Made by a program: the position numbers and the translations under genes | Source of the DNA: an uncultured Eubacteriales bacterium | GTDB taxonomy: Bacteria; Bacillota; Clostridia; Christensenellales; Aristaeellaceae | Direction: 5' to 3' | DNA: 64,000 nucleotides | Assembly: GCA_902778055.1 (NCBI GenBank) | Contig: CACYWL010000007.1 | Coordinates: 124,001-188,000, forward strand | Notes under the pieces: model-generated | Seen by the model: only the letters and a program-made list of their open reading frames with translations | What the model was told of the DNA's origin: nothing | Database searches by the model: none | Shown: positions 8,694 to 16,407 of the stretch, in pieces | Position numbering within the stretch: the first letter of the stretch is position 1 | How the letters are laid out: each line of letters opens with the position of its first letter

Positions 8694-10082
8694 ATGGAGG
8701 ATGCTTATAATATCGGGAAAGAAACCGAGCAAAGAGAGTTCAAGAAAAGCACTGGCGAACTGAAAGAAGGCATCATCTCCATTTGTGCCATCCTTAACAA
8801 GCATCAGAGTGGAGAGCTTTATTTTGGCGTCAGGAATGATGGAACGGTTCTCGGCCAGGATATTAACGATACAACGCTGCGAACTGTCAGTCAGGCTATT
8901 CGCAGTAACATCAAACCACCTATCTACCCATCTATCAGCGAACAGACCTACGGTAAAAGAAAAGTTGTCTATGTGAAGTTTGACGGTACACAAAAACCTT
9001 ACCTCGCTTATAATATCCCCCGCATTAGAATCGCAGATGAAGATTCGGTAATGGAACAGCCGCTTTATGAAGAAATGCTCCGGCAGCGGGAGAGCATCAG
9101 TTATTCATGGGAAAGCCAGCGGTCAAAGTATAAAGTATCCGATATTGATAAGCAGGTGTTTGATAACTACCTGAAACGGGCGAAAAAAGTTGGACGTATC
9201 AGCTTTGAGGAAGAAGACCCGCTTTCTGTTCTGACAAAGCTGGACTTGACGGATGGAGAATGGCTCCTGAATGCCGGGGCAGCTTTGTTTGTTTCCAGCG
9301 GGATGAATGAATTACAGATGGCGAAATTTGCCTCTGATGAAAAACTGACCTTTACCGACATACGGCGTTTCACAGGATCTATCCTTGATCTTGCTGACAA
9401 AGCAGCCCAATACGTTATTGACGCCATGGATTGGCGGGTGGAGTTTGGAAGTGGACTTGAAAGACAGGAAATACCTGAGATTCCTGTAGATGCCATTCGT
9501 GAAGCCGTGATCAATGCATTTGCCCATCGTAAACTGGAATCCGGACAAAGTGTTGAAATTGCTGTGTATCGCAGTTTCATTGAAATCTATAGCCCAGGGA
9601 AGTTCCCCGAGGGAGTAGAACCAGAGCAATTCATTCGAGAAATTCGTAAGCCCATTCGCAGAAATCCATTGATAACCCGTACGCTTTATTATTCAAAGGA
9701 CATGGAGAGTTTTGCCACGGGCCTTAAAAGGATTTATGATGCGTGCGAAGCCGCCGAATGCAAGGTGGAATTCTATGGCGATGATTATGGGTTTACCGTT
9801 CGCTTCTATCGTCATTGCGGCGATGGTTGGAATCAAGGCTTGAGTGCCAACCTTGAAAAACGTGGCACTCAAAGTGGCACTCAAGATGATTCTCAAGCCG
9901 ATGCATCAGAAAAACTGATAAAGCTGATCAGGGAAAACAGTAAAGCTACGCGCAAGCAAATGGCAGAGACTCTATCGGTGAGCATAAGAACGATTCAGCG
10001 ATTATTAAAAGAACTGCCAAATGTTCACTATGTGGGAAGCGGATATAGCGGTCACTGGGAAATCGATGACCCCGAAGAATGA
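8694..10082 (+). CDS. AlbA_2 / Schlafen-like ATP-binding transcriptional regulator
   Basis: 462-residue protein with three parts. An AlbA_2 (Schlafen AAA-4-like) domain spans about residues 5-120 (ETEQREFKKSTGELKEG, then GELYFGVRNDGTVLGQ). A HATPase-like C4 domain typical of this family spans about 225-370 (VDAIREAVINAFAHRKL, IEIYSPGKFPEGV). A C-terminal winged helix spans about 400-460 (TRKQMAETLSVSIRTIQRLLKEL), preceded by a short repeat built on GTQ. Such proteins are annotated as putative DNA-binding or ATP-dependent regulators and are frequent in mobile islands and near defence loci; targets are unknown. ATG 8694 is chosen from the promoter position. First gene inside the left repeat. 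Confidence 0.85.
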   Translation: MEDAYNIGKETEQREFKKSTGELKEGIISICAILNKHQSGELYFGVRNDGTVLGQDINDTTLRTVSQAIRSNIKPPIYPSISEQTYGKRKVVYVKFDGTQKPYLAYNIPRIRIADEDSVMEQPLYEEMLRQRESISYSWESQRSKYKVSDIDKQVFDNYLKRAKKVGRISFEEEDPLSVLTKLDLTDGEWLLNAGAALFVSSGMNELQMAKFASDEKLTFTDIRRFTGSILDLADKAAQYVIDAMDWRVEFGSGLERQEIPEIPVDAIREAVINAFAHRKLESGQSVEIAVYRSFIEIYSPGKFPEGVEPEQFIREIRKPIRRNPLITRTLYYSKDMESFATGLKRIYDACEAAECKVEFYGDDYGFTVRFYRHCGDGWNQGLSANLEKRGTQSGTQDDSQADASEKLIKLIRENSKATRKQMAETLSVSIRTIQRLLKELPNVHYVGSGYSGHWEIDDPEE

Positions 10083-10168
10083 AGTTGTAACCCGCATGCA
10101 AGGCGACGATCATGAAGACCGTCGCTTCTTTTATTGCCTATGCAGTCGTAAAAATGCACCGAACCGGC

Positions 10169-10197
10169 TTGACGCGTAGAAAGTTTTCATACATGAT
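10169..10197 (+). promoter_or_regulatory. Promoter of the LexA-like gene
   Basis: TTGACG (10169-10174), a 17-base spacer and CATGAT (10192-10197). Transcription would begin near 10204, inside the palindrome described next. Confidence 0.6.
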
Positions 10198-10200
10198 TGA

Positions 10201-10223
10201 ATCGTTGACGAACTGTCAACGAT
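10201..10223 (+). promoter_or_regulatory. Palindromic operator over the transcription start
   Basis: Perfect 9-bp inverted repeat: ATCGTTGAC and GTCAACGAT around the 5-base centre GAACT. It sits at the predicted start site and 20 bases before the LexA-like ATG, so it is the likely autoregulatory operator. It does not match the Bacillus SOS box CGAACNNNNGTTCG. Confidence 0.7.
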
Positions 10224-10243
10224 ATGGTTTTCAGGAGGCCGTT

Positions 10244-10852
10244 ATGCAGCACAAAGATCCTCAGCTCATGGAAAAGATCCGGCTGTATGCCATGAATTAT
10301 TATCGAGCGCACAACCAAATGCCGTCGATCCGGACGATTGCGGACGGGACAGGCATGAACAGGGGCTCTGTGCAGAAATATCTGGTGGAAATGCAGGAGC
10401 GCGGGATCATTGAATATGATGGAAAGATCCGTCACATCTATGCCTCCAAAGCACCTACTGAGAGTAAGGATACCTACAACGCCGGGATTATCGGTTCGAT
10501 TGCCTGTGGTCTCCCGGCGGATGTGGAAGAGTACGTGGAGGATTATGTTCCCCTGCCTGTCAGCATCTTTGGCAGAGGGGAACTGTACATCCTTCGCGCC
10601 AGCGGGGATTCCATGATCGATGCCGGCATCAGCGACGGGGATCTGGTTGTTGTCCGTAAAACAACGGAAGCCGATGATGGTGATATTGTGGTTGCCTTAA
10701 CGGAAGAGACGGGCACAACGCTGAAACGGCTGCTGCATGACAAGGACAGCGGAAAAGTAATCCTGCATCCGGAGAATCCTTCCATGCAGGATATGCTTTT
10801 TGACTCGATTGCAGTTCAGGGTGTTGCGGTCAAGGTGATCAAAAACCTGTAA
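10244..10852 (+). CDS. LexA/UmuD-like S24 autoproteolytic repressor
   Basis: 202 residues with the LexA plan. An N-terminal winged helix (about 8-65; PSIRTIADGTGMNRGSVQKYLVEM) is followed by an S24 peptidase domain (about 78-202). Catalytic residues are readable: Ser123 in SGDSM and Lys161 in TTLKRLL, each offset by four or five from E. coli LexA Ser119/Lys156. The scissile bond is Cys88-Gly89, as in UmuD, where LexA has Ala-Gly. Start ATG 10244 is set by AGGAGG at 10233-10238; upstream in-frame codons would run across the operator. It is probably an island-specific damage-responsive regulator rather than the chromosomal LexA, since its operator is not SOS-like. A broken HTH gene and a sigma factor follow in the same direction. 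Confidence 0.85.
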   Translation: MQHKDPQLMEKIRLYAMNYYRAHNQMPSIRTIADGTGMNRGSVQKYLVEMQERGIIEYDGKIRHIYASKAPTESKDTYNAGIIGSIACGLPADVEEYVEDYVPLPVSIFGRGELYILRASGDSMIDAGISDGDLVVVRKTTEADDGDIVVALTEETGTTLKRLLHDKDSGKVILHPENPSMQDMLFDSIAVQGVAVKVIKNL

Positions 10853-10885
10853 GGACCGGAAGAGAGATAGGGTAGGAAGAGAAAA

Positions 10886-11067
10886 ATGGAGAACAAGAAA
10901 TGGCTGCCGTCGGATACCACAAACAGGCTGATTGATCTGTGCAAGGACAGGAAAACCCCCAGGCTCAGCTGGCTGGCGTGATCGGCATAGACAGGAGCAC
11001 TTTGAGCCGGTTTCTCAGCGGGAAAACAGACAACATCCTGAAAGCCGCGAAGGAGCAGATCGGATGA
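10886..11067 (+). pseudogene. Small XRE-type HTH gene with a frameshift
   Basis: ATG 10886 opens a frame reading MENKKWLPSDTTNRLIDLC and stops at TGA 10979-10981. From the C run at 10956-10960, the frame shifted by -1 continues as QAQLAGVIGIDRSTLSRF then LSGKTDNI, a clear helix-turn-helix of the Cro/XRE class, and ends at TGA 11065-11067. The two halves together make about 60 residues. Either one base was lost in or next to the C run, or this is a sequencing error. A programmed -1 shift is conceivable but the sequence is not a good slippery heptamer. The restored stop would overlap the sigma-factor ATG as ATGA, suggesting the genes were translationally coupled. Confidence 0.65.
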
Positions 11068-11696
11068 CCAATGAGGAGCTGTGCCTGCGGTATCAAGCCG
11101 GTGATACCGATGCGGCGGAAGGGCTTGTCAGCAGGAATAAGGGCTTCATTCACAAGATTGCCGCGCAGTATCCCTGTGATTTCCGGAACCCCCGCATGGA
11201 TTTTGACGATTATATGCAGGAGGGCACGGTAGCGCTGCTTCGAGCAGCATCCCAGTTTGACCCGTCTCGACAGGTTCTGTTCCTGACCTATGCCAGCCAG
11301 GCTGTTCGGAATGCGATCGTTGACGCCATCCGTACGGATGAGCCCAATATGGTGCTGACACCCTTGGACGAGTCACGGACTGCTACAGATGACGGCAATG
11401 ACGGTGATGCAGATTTGTCCATAGACAGGATGGGAAGCCGACTGCCCAGTTCCTATGAAGCCGACCCGGAGACCATATACATTCGGAAAGAACAATTGGA
11501 GGAACTATACGCTGCGATCCGTTCGCTGTCCCCCCGGCATCATGCCTGGATCATTTGCAGATATGGCTTTGATGATGATGTGTATAAATTCTTGGCGGAA
11601 ATGGGCAAAATCTATCATCTGTCTGAGAGCCGGGTGAAGAAAACCGAAGACGAGGCTATTGGAAAGCTGAAAAAGAAAATGAAACACGCTCCATGA
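11064..11696 (+). CDS. Sigma-70 family RNA polymerase sigma factor
   Basis: 210 residues. Region 2 spans about 15-95 (LVSRNKGFIHKIAAQY, FDDYMQEGTVALLRAASQFDP, FLTYASQAVRNAIVDAIR) and region 4 about 140-205 (LEELYAAIRSLSPRHHAWIICRYGF, LSESRVKKTEDEAIGKLKKKM). A Ser/Asp-rich linker replaces region 3. This layout is typical of small sigma factors on clostridial mobile islands. ATG 11064 has AAGGAG 8 bases upstream. It probably directs transcription of island genes together with the upstream LexA-like regulator, but no cognate promoter can be deduced. Confidence 0.85.
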   Translation: MTNEELCLRYQAGDTDAAEGLVSRNKGFIHKIAAQYPCDFRNPRMDFDDYMQEGTVALLRAASQFDPSRQVLFLTYASQAVRNAIVDAIRTDEPNMVLTPLDESRTATDDGNDGDADLSIDRMGSRLPSSYEADPETIYIRKEQLEELYAAIRSLSPRHHAWIICRYGFDDDVYKFLAEMGKIYHLSESRVKKTEDEAIGKLKKKMKHAP

Positions 11697-11744
11697 TGGG
11701 ATGACGGTTTTTTTCTAAATCCCAGCAGTTTTTTAATTTTGCTC

Positions 11745-11753
11745 CGTCTAATA
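11745..11753 (+). promoter_or_regulatory. ECF-type promoter motif, copy 1
   Basis: CGTCTAATA, continuing as GGTGAAAGG, immediately before the first ECF sigma gene. The same core recurs before the other two ECF modules (13350, 15805). CGTC is a classic ECF -10 core, so autoregulation by these sigma factors is likely. No convincing -35 is seen for this copy. Confidence 0.55.
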
Positions 11754-11772
11754 GGTGAAAGGAGTTGGTACA

Positions 11773-12210
11773 GTGCTTCAGGAAAGCCAATTGGACAGCC
11801 GATTAGAGATTGATCGGCTCATGGAGCAGTACGGCAGCAGCCTTTTGAGAATGAGTGCTCTTTATCTGAAAGACGCTGATCTCGCACAGGACGCTGTGCA
11901 GGAAACATTCCTCAAGGCATACCGGCATCTGAATGATTATCGCGGGGATAGCTCAGAAAAAACCTGGCTGGCAACTATCTGCGTCAATACCTGCAGGGAC
12001 ATGCTGAGAACCGCCTGGTTTCGCCATCAAAGCCGGATCAATATGAGCTCGCTGCCCGAAAGAACCGCCGATTTTACTTTCCCTGATAACACCGTGCTGA
12101 CTGAGGTCATGCGCCTCCCATCCGACGGGAAAGTCCGATCACGATTGAACAAAGCCAACGGTATTCTGCGGGAAAGGCTAAAGGAGTGGTATTACGATGA
12201 AGAATCATGA
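11773..12210 (+). CDS. ECF sigma factor with an internally deleted region 4
   Basis: 145 residues from GTG 11773 (AAAGGAG 8 bases upstream); GTG 11755 would be at the transcript start. Region 2 is intact: LLRMSALYLKDADLAQDAVQETFLKAYRHLNDYRG, then SSEKTWLATICVNTCRD. Region 4 is short: after EVMRLP the sequence jumps to SDGKVRSRLNKANGILRERL. Compared with the second ECF gene of this island (EEIMNLPIKLREVALLCW and on), about 30 residues are missing in frame, including the helices that pack the -35-binding helix. It therefore may bind core polymerase yet recognise -35 elements poorly. The stop overlaps the anti-sigma start by 14 bases, as in the second pair. Confidence 0.8.
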   Translation: MLQESQLDSRLEIDRLMEQYGSSLLRMSALYLKDADLAQDAVQETFLKAYRHLNDYRGDSSEKTWLATICVNTCRDMLRTAWFRHQSRINMSSLPERTADFTFPDNTVLTEVMRLPSDGKVRSRLNKANGILRERLKEWYYDEES

Positions 12211-13177
12211 GTTTCAGGAGCTCGTTGACCAGAACCTTTCCGGGCTCGTATGGGATGAGCGAAAGTGCCAGAAGGTGCTTCACGCCATCAGCGAGGAGGA
12301 AAAACCTGTGAAAAAGATTTCAACGACATTTATTCTGGTTGCTGCTATTCTCTGCATCAGTGTAACTGCTTTGGCAGCAGGACTGATTTTCTCTCCAAGA
12401 TACGATGCAGTTCGTATTGCCAATCAGACAATGGAAGAAAAATATGGCATCACTGCAGATCTTCTTAGTCTCTTTTACAGGGAGGTAAAAGAGAATGGTG
12501 ACGGAACGGCCACTGTTACTTTCTCGATCCCGGACACGGCCTCTTTCCCGACAGATCGCATAGGTGAGTATTCCGTGATCGTGAAAGGAAATCAGGCCGA
12601 GGCAAGCTGGTCGAACGACGGGATGAATACTTCGGGCGGTCTGGAAGCAGAAGCCTATGGCCCGGATCAGCTGCATATGCTCTCCTATGATTACGCTGGA
12701 ACAATGGACAAGCTTGTCAAAATGGGTGTTATGCCGCATCCTGCTGGCGTAAAAAATCCTAATCCGCGCCTGGCAGGCGGCGAAATTACTGATTGGACGG
12801 AGGAAGACCAGGCGGAGGCGGATCGGGCACAGGCGGAAGCAGATACGGAAAACGAAGCACGACTGGTAGAAATCGCCAAGGCTGAAAAAGAAGGCTCCAT
12901 GACTGTTGAGGAAGCTGTCAAGTCAGCGAAAGAGGCCATTGTCCAGGAATATAAGCTGACAGATGCTCAGGCGAAGAAGTTGACATACGAGGAGGATCAG
13001 ACAACCTATGTGACCTATCAGGAAGGTCAGCCTCTGGTTCATCTGATGTTCTGGCTGTGGCAAAAAGACGGCGATACGTTTACAGAAAAAGATGGACAGT
13101 ATTGGGTGACTATCAATCTGAAAACTGAGGTTATCGAAGATATCATGTATGATGCCGGACTGGCTGGAAATGGTTGA
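12197..13177 (+). CDS. Membrane anti-sigma factor paired with ECF copy 1
   Basis: 326 residues. The cytoplasmic part (1-38; LVDQNLSGLVWDERKCQKVLHAI) is the probable sigma-binding segment. One transmembrane helix lies at about 42-62 (TTFILVAAILCISVTALAAG). The outer part has a beta-rich section (about 65-190), a Glu/Ala-rich helix (about 197-240) and a C-terminal section resembling PepSY-type modules (EEAVKSAKEAIVQEYKLTDAQAKKL, then strands to the end). It starts inside the sigma gene (14-base overlap), fixing stoichiometry. The role is inferred from position and topology; the signal sensed outside is unknown. Confidence 0.72.
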   Translation: MKNHEFQELVDQNLSGLVWDERKCQKVLHAISEEEKPVKKISTTFILVAAILCISVTALAAGLIFSPRYDAVRIANQTMEEKYGITADLLSLFYREVKENGDGTATVTFSIPDTASFPTDRIGEYSVIVKGNQAEASWSNDGMNTSGGLEAEAYGPDQLHMLSYDYAGTMDKLVKMGVMPHPAGVKNPNPRLAGGEITDWTEEDQAEADRAQAEADTENEARLVEIAKAEKEGSMTVEEAVKSAKEAIVQEYKLTDAQAKKLTYEEDQTTYVTYQEGQPLVHLMFWLWQKDGDTFTEKDGQYWVTINLKTEVIEDIMYDAGLAGNG

Positions 13178-13194
13178 CTCTGAATCAGCGCGGG

Positions 13195-13222
13195 CCATCA
13201 TCCTTCGGGGTGATGGTCTTTT
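13195..13222 (+). terminator. Intrinsic terminator
   Basis: Nine-bp stem (CCATCATCC with GGGTGATGG, one G-T pair), TTCG tetraloop, then TCTTTTT. It ends the first sigma/anti-sigma unit. Confidence 0.88.
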
Positions 13223-13349
13223 TGCAATAGTTCTGCTTATTATATCGCTTCAGAGCTGAAAACTAATATTTTAATGTGTGGGTACAAAAGAGCGGCACAA
13301 TAGAGCCCAAAGAAATTTTTATGATGTTGCTTTTTTTATGATATCCTGT

Positions 13350-13357
13350 GTCTAATA
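13350..13357 (+). promoter_or_regulatory. ECF-type promoter motif, copy 2
   Basis: GTCTAATA followed by GGTGAAAGG, the same 17 bases as copy 1 apart from the first position. TGTTGC lies 18 bases before the TGTCTA hexamer, the spacing seen in copy 3. Confidence 0.55.
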
Positions 13358-13379
13358 GGTGAAAGGTGGTGAGGTTGCC

Positions 13380-13901
13380 ATGATTACTGTCAAGGGCCCG
13401 GACAGTAAAGAAGAAAGAATTGAGCACATGGTAACCCTGTACCAGCTTCCCCTGCTTCGAATGTGCATCATGTATCTCAATGATGAAGAATTAGCAAAGG
13501 ATGCGGTACAGGAGACTTTCATCAATGCGTATCGGAACCTGGACAAATTCCGGGCCGAAGCATCTGAGAAGACATGGCTGACGCGAATTGCGATCAATTG
13601 CTGCAAAAATGTATATCGGACAGGATGGTTCAAGCACGTAGACCGTTCCATTACGCTGGATAAGCTTTCAGAGCGACAGGCTCCGGCTGACAAGGAAGAC
13701 GATGAGATTACAGAAGAAATCATGAATCTTCCAATTAAGCTGAGAGAAGTGGCTTTGCTCTGCTGGCTGCAAGGAATGACATATGATGAAGCTGCTGATG
13801 CCCTGGGCATCTCCCGGCAGGCAGTCGGCAGCAGGCTAAACCGTGCAAGAAGAAAACTGCGCTTTGCTTTGGAAGGAAGTGATGATCATGAACCTGCATG
13901 A
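13380..13901 (+). CDS. ECF sigma factor (intact)
   Basis: 173 residues from ATG 13380, which has GGTGGTGAGG 8-9 bases upstream; the earlier in-frame GTG 13359 coincides with the predicted transcript start. Region 2: LLRMCIMYLNDEELAKDAVQETFINAYRNLDKF, then SEKTWLTRIAINCCKN. Region 4: NLPIKLREVALLCWLQGMTYDEAADALGISRQAVGSRLNRAR is complete with its helix-turn-helix. It is the only undamaged ECF sigma of the three here and could serve all three promoter motifs. Its stop overlaps the downstream anti-sigma gene by 14 bases. Confidence 0.9.
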   Translation: MITVKGPDSKEERIEHMVTLYQLPLLRMCIMYLNDEELAKDAVQETFINAYRNLDKFRAEASEKTWLTRIAINCCKNVYRTGWFKHVDRSITLDKLSERQAPADKEDDEITEEIMNLPIKLREVALLCWLQGMTYDEAADALGISRQAVGSRLNRARRKLRFALEGSDDHEPA

Positions 13902-15717
13902 GGAACAGGAAAGAGTCCAGAAAGCAGTCAGTAATTCTTTATCGCATGTGCAGGAAGATCCATGGCTTACGCAGCGGGTTCTTGCAAACGCGAAAGGAGA
14001 AGAACCTGTGAAAAGGAAAATTTCACTTGCTCTGGTAATGAGCATTGTAGGAATACTTGCTGTGATGGGGACGGCTTATGCTCTGTTTTCTTCACAGGTT
14101 GCTGAGTTTTTCGGGCAGCACTGGAACCGTGATTACGGTGATTGGCTTCAGAGAGGAAAAATCGCCCAGATCGGTGAAACCGTCACCCTGAGTGGCGTAG
14201 ATTTTACCCTGGATGAAGTAGTCTATCGTGATCGTGGGATTTATGGTGTAGGCACAGCCCGTGTGAGAAACGAAAAGGATGTCTTGCTTCCTATGGATCT
14301 TGTGGATGGATGGGGAATGGATGAGGTCATGCAGGGTGATGTAGCGCAGTCCCTTATTCGCAAAGCCAAGGAAACAGGAGGGAGAATGCTTTCCATTGAC
14401 TGTTATCCGCAAAGAATCGGCGTGGACAACGGTTCCATGGTAAATGCCGGGGATGTTGGAATGTATAATCTTCATAATGAAGATGGCAGCATTACCTTCT
14501 CCTTTGAAACCGGTGGATATGCACTGGAAGACGGCACAACCTATCAGTTGGAGTTGTCGATCGATATAGATGAATGGACAGAAGGTGGTATGGTCAACAA
14601 TGATCCGGTAGAGCCTCAGACCTGGACAGTTAGCTTTCAACCTGTCGTCATGACGGAAACTGCTGAGCCGGAAACACTCACTCAGATTCCTCCGGAAGCT
14701 GTTCAGCAGACCGGGTATGAAATCCTTGTTCTAGCCTCCTATCAGGAAACCGGTACCATGCCCGTCTACCAGGCCACTGAAAACGACTTTACCAAAACCG
14801 TGCAGCCGGAATGGTTCAACCAGAGCGGTATGGCTAAAGAAGAAAGAGCAAAGAAAAGCGTCAGGATGATCTTCAATGACCACGCGGAACTCTCCTTTGA
14901 CGCCGGATCGATCTTTTATGCCGAATACACGGACGAAATGTTCGATTACAATTGGAAAGAACGGGAAAATGGGAATCCTGATATTGAAGCGATGATGCTT
15001 CCGAAGCGGGCACTCTCGCAGGACATTACCTATATGGCCAGCATGGTTCATACAGGCAATGCGGATTTTACGAAGGGTGTTTCCTTTGAGCACGATCAGC
15101 TGCCCCATCTTTCTTTGGAGGATGCAAAGCATACTGCGGAAGCTCTCTTCGAGAAGTTGGGACTTCAGGGCTATGAGCTGGCGTGGAAACTGGATATGAG
15201 CCTTGACCGGATTCGTACCCTGGGAGATGCATATAACCAGTTCTGGTTTGAAGGCGACGGCTACAGCAACGCGCCGCGTCAGGATTACTCCGCCGCAACG
15301 GCAGAAGACGAAGGATATTTCCTGGTTTATACCCCTCTGGGTGTGGATCATGTCAGTGACGGGAGGCATCAAATCACACTGTTCGTATCCAGTCGAGGTA
15401 TCGTTTATGCCAATATTGTCAGCACGTATAATCGCGGTGAAGTAGTGTACACCCCCGAGAAGCTGATCTCTCCGGAGGAAGCTGTAACCAGACTTTACGT
15501 GGAAGCTGCCAAGTCACGGGATGACATCAAGGTGAGCACTATTGAACGAGTGGCGCTGACCTATGTAGCAATCCGCGCTGAAAACAAACAGGATGGTATG
15601 GTGTTTGCTCCAGTCTGGCAGGTACTGTTTAAAGAAGAAGGACGTGGTGAAGAATACACGAGCTGGGCAGAGTTTAACGCAATCAACGGGACATTAGTCG
15701 ATGCAATCTTCCGTTGA
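13888..15717 (+). CDS. Large membrane anti-sigma factor paired with ECF copy 2
   Basis: 609 residues from ATG 13888 (GGAAGG 10 bases upstream; ATG 13882 is too close). The cytoplasmic part is 1-47 (HVQEDPWLTQRVLANAKGEE, resembling copy 1's segment). A transmembrane helix lies at about 50-68 (LALVMSIVGILAVMGTAYALF). The outer region of about 540 residues has a first beta domain (TVTLSGVDFTLDEVVYRDRGIYGVGTARV) seen in clostridial DUF4179-like anti-sigma proteins, and long sections I cannot assign. The far larger outer part than copy 1 suggests a different stimulus. A terminator follows at 15740. Confidence 0.72.
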   Translation: MNLHEEQERVQKAVSNSLSHVQEDPWLTQRVLANAKGEEPVKRKISLALVMSIVGILAVMGTAYALFSSQVAEFFGQHWNRDYGDWLQRGKIAQIGETVTLSGVDFTLDEVVYRDRGIYGVGTARVRNEKDVLLPMDLVDGWGMDEVMQGDVAQSLIRKAKETGGRMLSIDCYPQRIGVDNGSMVNAGDVGMYNLHNEDGSITFSFETGGYALEDGTTYQLELSIDIDEWTEGGMVNNDPVEPQTWTVSFQPVVMTETAEPETLTQIPPEAVQQTGYEILVLASYQETGTMPVYQATENDFTKTVQPEWFNQSGMAKEERAKKSVRMIFNDHAELSFDAGSIFYAEYTDEMFDYNWKERENGNPDIEAMMLPKRALSQDITYMASMVHTGNADFTKGVSFEHDQLPHLSLEDAKHTAEALFEKLGLQGYELAWKLDMSLDRIRTLGDAYNQFWFEGDGYSNAPRQDYSAATAEDEGYFLVYTPLGVDHVSDGRHQITLFVSSRGIVYANIVSTYNRGEVVYTPEKLISPEEAVTRLYVEAAKSRDDIKVSTIERVALTYVAIRAENKQDGMVFAPVWQVLFKEEGRGEEYTSWAEFNAINGTLVDAIFR

Positions 15718-15739
15718 TACTGGTTCGTATTTCACAGGG

Positions 15740-15766
15740 GTGGCAGTCAAAAGGCTGCCACTTTTT
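15740..15766 (+). terminator. Intrinsic terminator
   Basis: Seven-bp stem GTGGCAG with CTGCCAC, 8-base loop, then TTTTT. It ends the second sigma/anti-sigma unit. Confidence 0.85.
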
Positions 15767-15780
15767 CTGTCCGCACCAAA

Positions 15781-15813
15781 TGCAAACAAAAGCCACATCT
15801 TACACGTCTAATA
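15781..15813 (+). promoter_or_regulatory. ECF-type promoter, copy 3
   Basis: TGCAAA (15781-15786), an 18-base spacer and CGTCTAATA (15805-15813). This is the most complete of the three ECF-like promoters although the gene behind it is broken. Confidence 0.55.
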
Positions 15814-15907
15814 CTTCCATAAAAGAATCGATATAAAAAAGGATTTCAAAGAATACGATGGTTTTTCTCTCTCATCAGTCTGTATTGATGAAGGAGGTGA
15901 TCAACGC

Positions 15908-16120
15908 GTGAGCAATGTTACGGGCCCTGACACTGCTCCGATTCGCGATCAACGATTTGAACAGCTTGTGGATCAATACCAGGAATCGGTTCTGCGCACC
16001 TGTTAACTCTACCTTTGCGATAAAACACTGGCGGAGGATGCAACGCAGGATACATTTCTGAAGATGTATCGGACGATGGACTCATTCAGGGGAGAAAGCA
16101 GTGAAAAACCTGAATCTTAA
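15908..16120 (+). pseudogene. Broken third ECF sigma gene
   Basis: GTG 15908 follows a perfect AAGGAGGTGA (15891-15900). The frame gives FEQLVDQYQESVLRTC, then TAA at 16004-16006 where paralogues have a residue. It resumes in the same frame as LYLCDKTLAEDATQDTFLKMYRTMDSFRGESSEK, a clear ECF region 2, and ends at 16118 where TWL should follow. Region 4 and any anti-sigma gene are missing. So there is one nonsense change plus a 3' truncation. The intact ribosome site and promoter suggest recent decay. Confidence 0.85.
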
Positions 16121-16194
16121 AGATAGCCATCCGGAACCCATATCATACTTCGCAAATGCAATTTTTTTCATATTCGAATGCTCCTTCTCGTGTA

Positions 16195-16306
16195 GGCCAG
16201 CCGGAAGCCGTGAAAAAGTTGCAGAATGGAAAACAGGAACGGAAGTTTATGTTTTTTCTCATCCAAAGGGCTGGTACGAAATAGAATACGACGGAATTCA
16301 TAGATA
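16195..16306 (+). pseudogene. Fragment resembling a bacterial SH3 domain
   Basis: This short segment reads REKVAEWKTGTEVYVFSHPK then GWYEIEYDG. The pattern of hydrophobic residues, G-T-x-V-x-V and GWY-x-I-x-Y-x-G is that of bacterial SH3 domains. It is open from 16101 but with no sensible upstream domain, and stops at 16305. It looks like a gene remnant joined by deletion to the broken sigma gene. The remaining 100 bases to the MFS gene show nothing else. SH3 assignment is by eye only. Confidence 0.4.
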
Positions 16307-16407
16307 ATAGCGGGAAACAGAAAAACAGAAATTTGGCGGGGACTTATAGAGCCAATAAGAGATCCTGTTGACTATATTTACCCCTATCGAATTTCTGTTT
16401 ATTAATT

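Noticed and set aside
10201..10223. Considered as a standard Bacillus SOS box
   Set aside because: The half-sites (GTTGAC / GTCAAC) do not fit CGAAC-N4-GTTCG; kept as a different operator.
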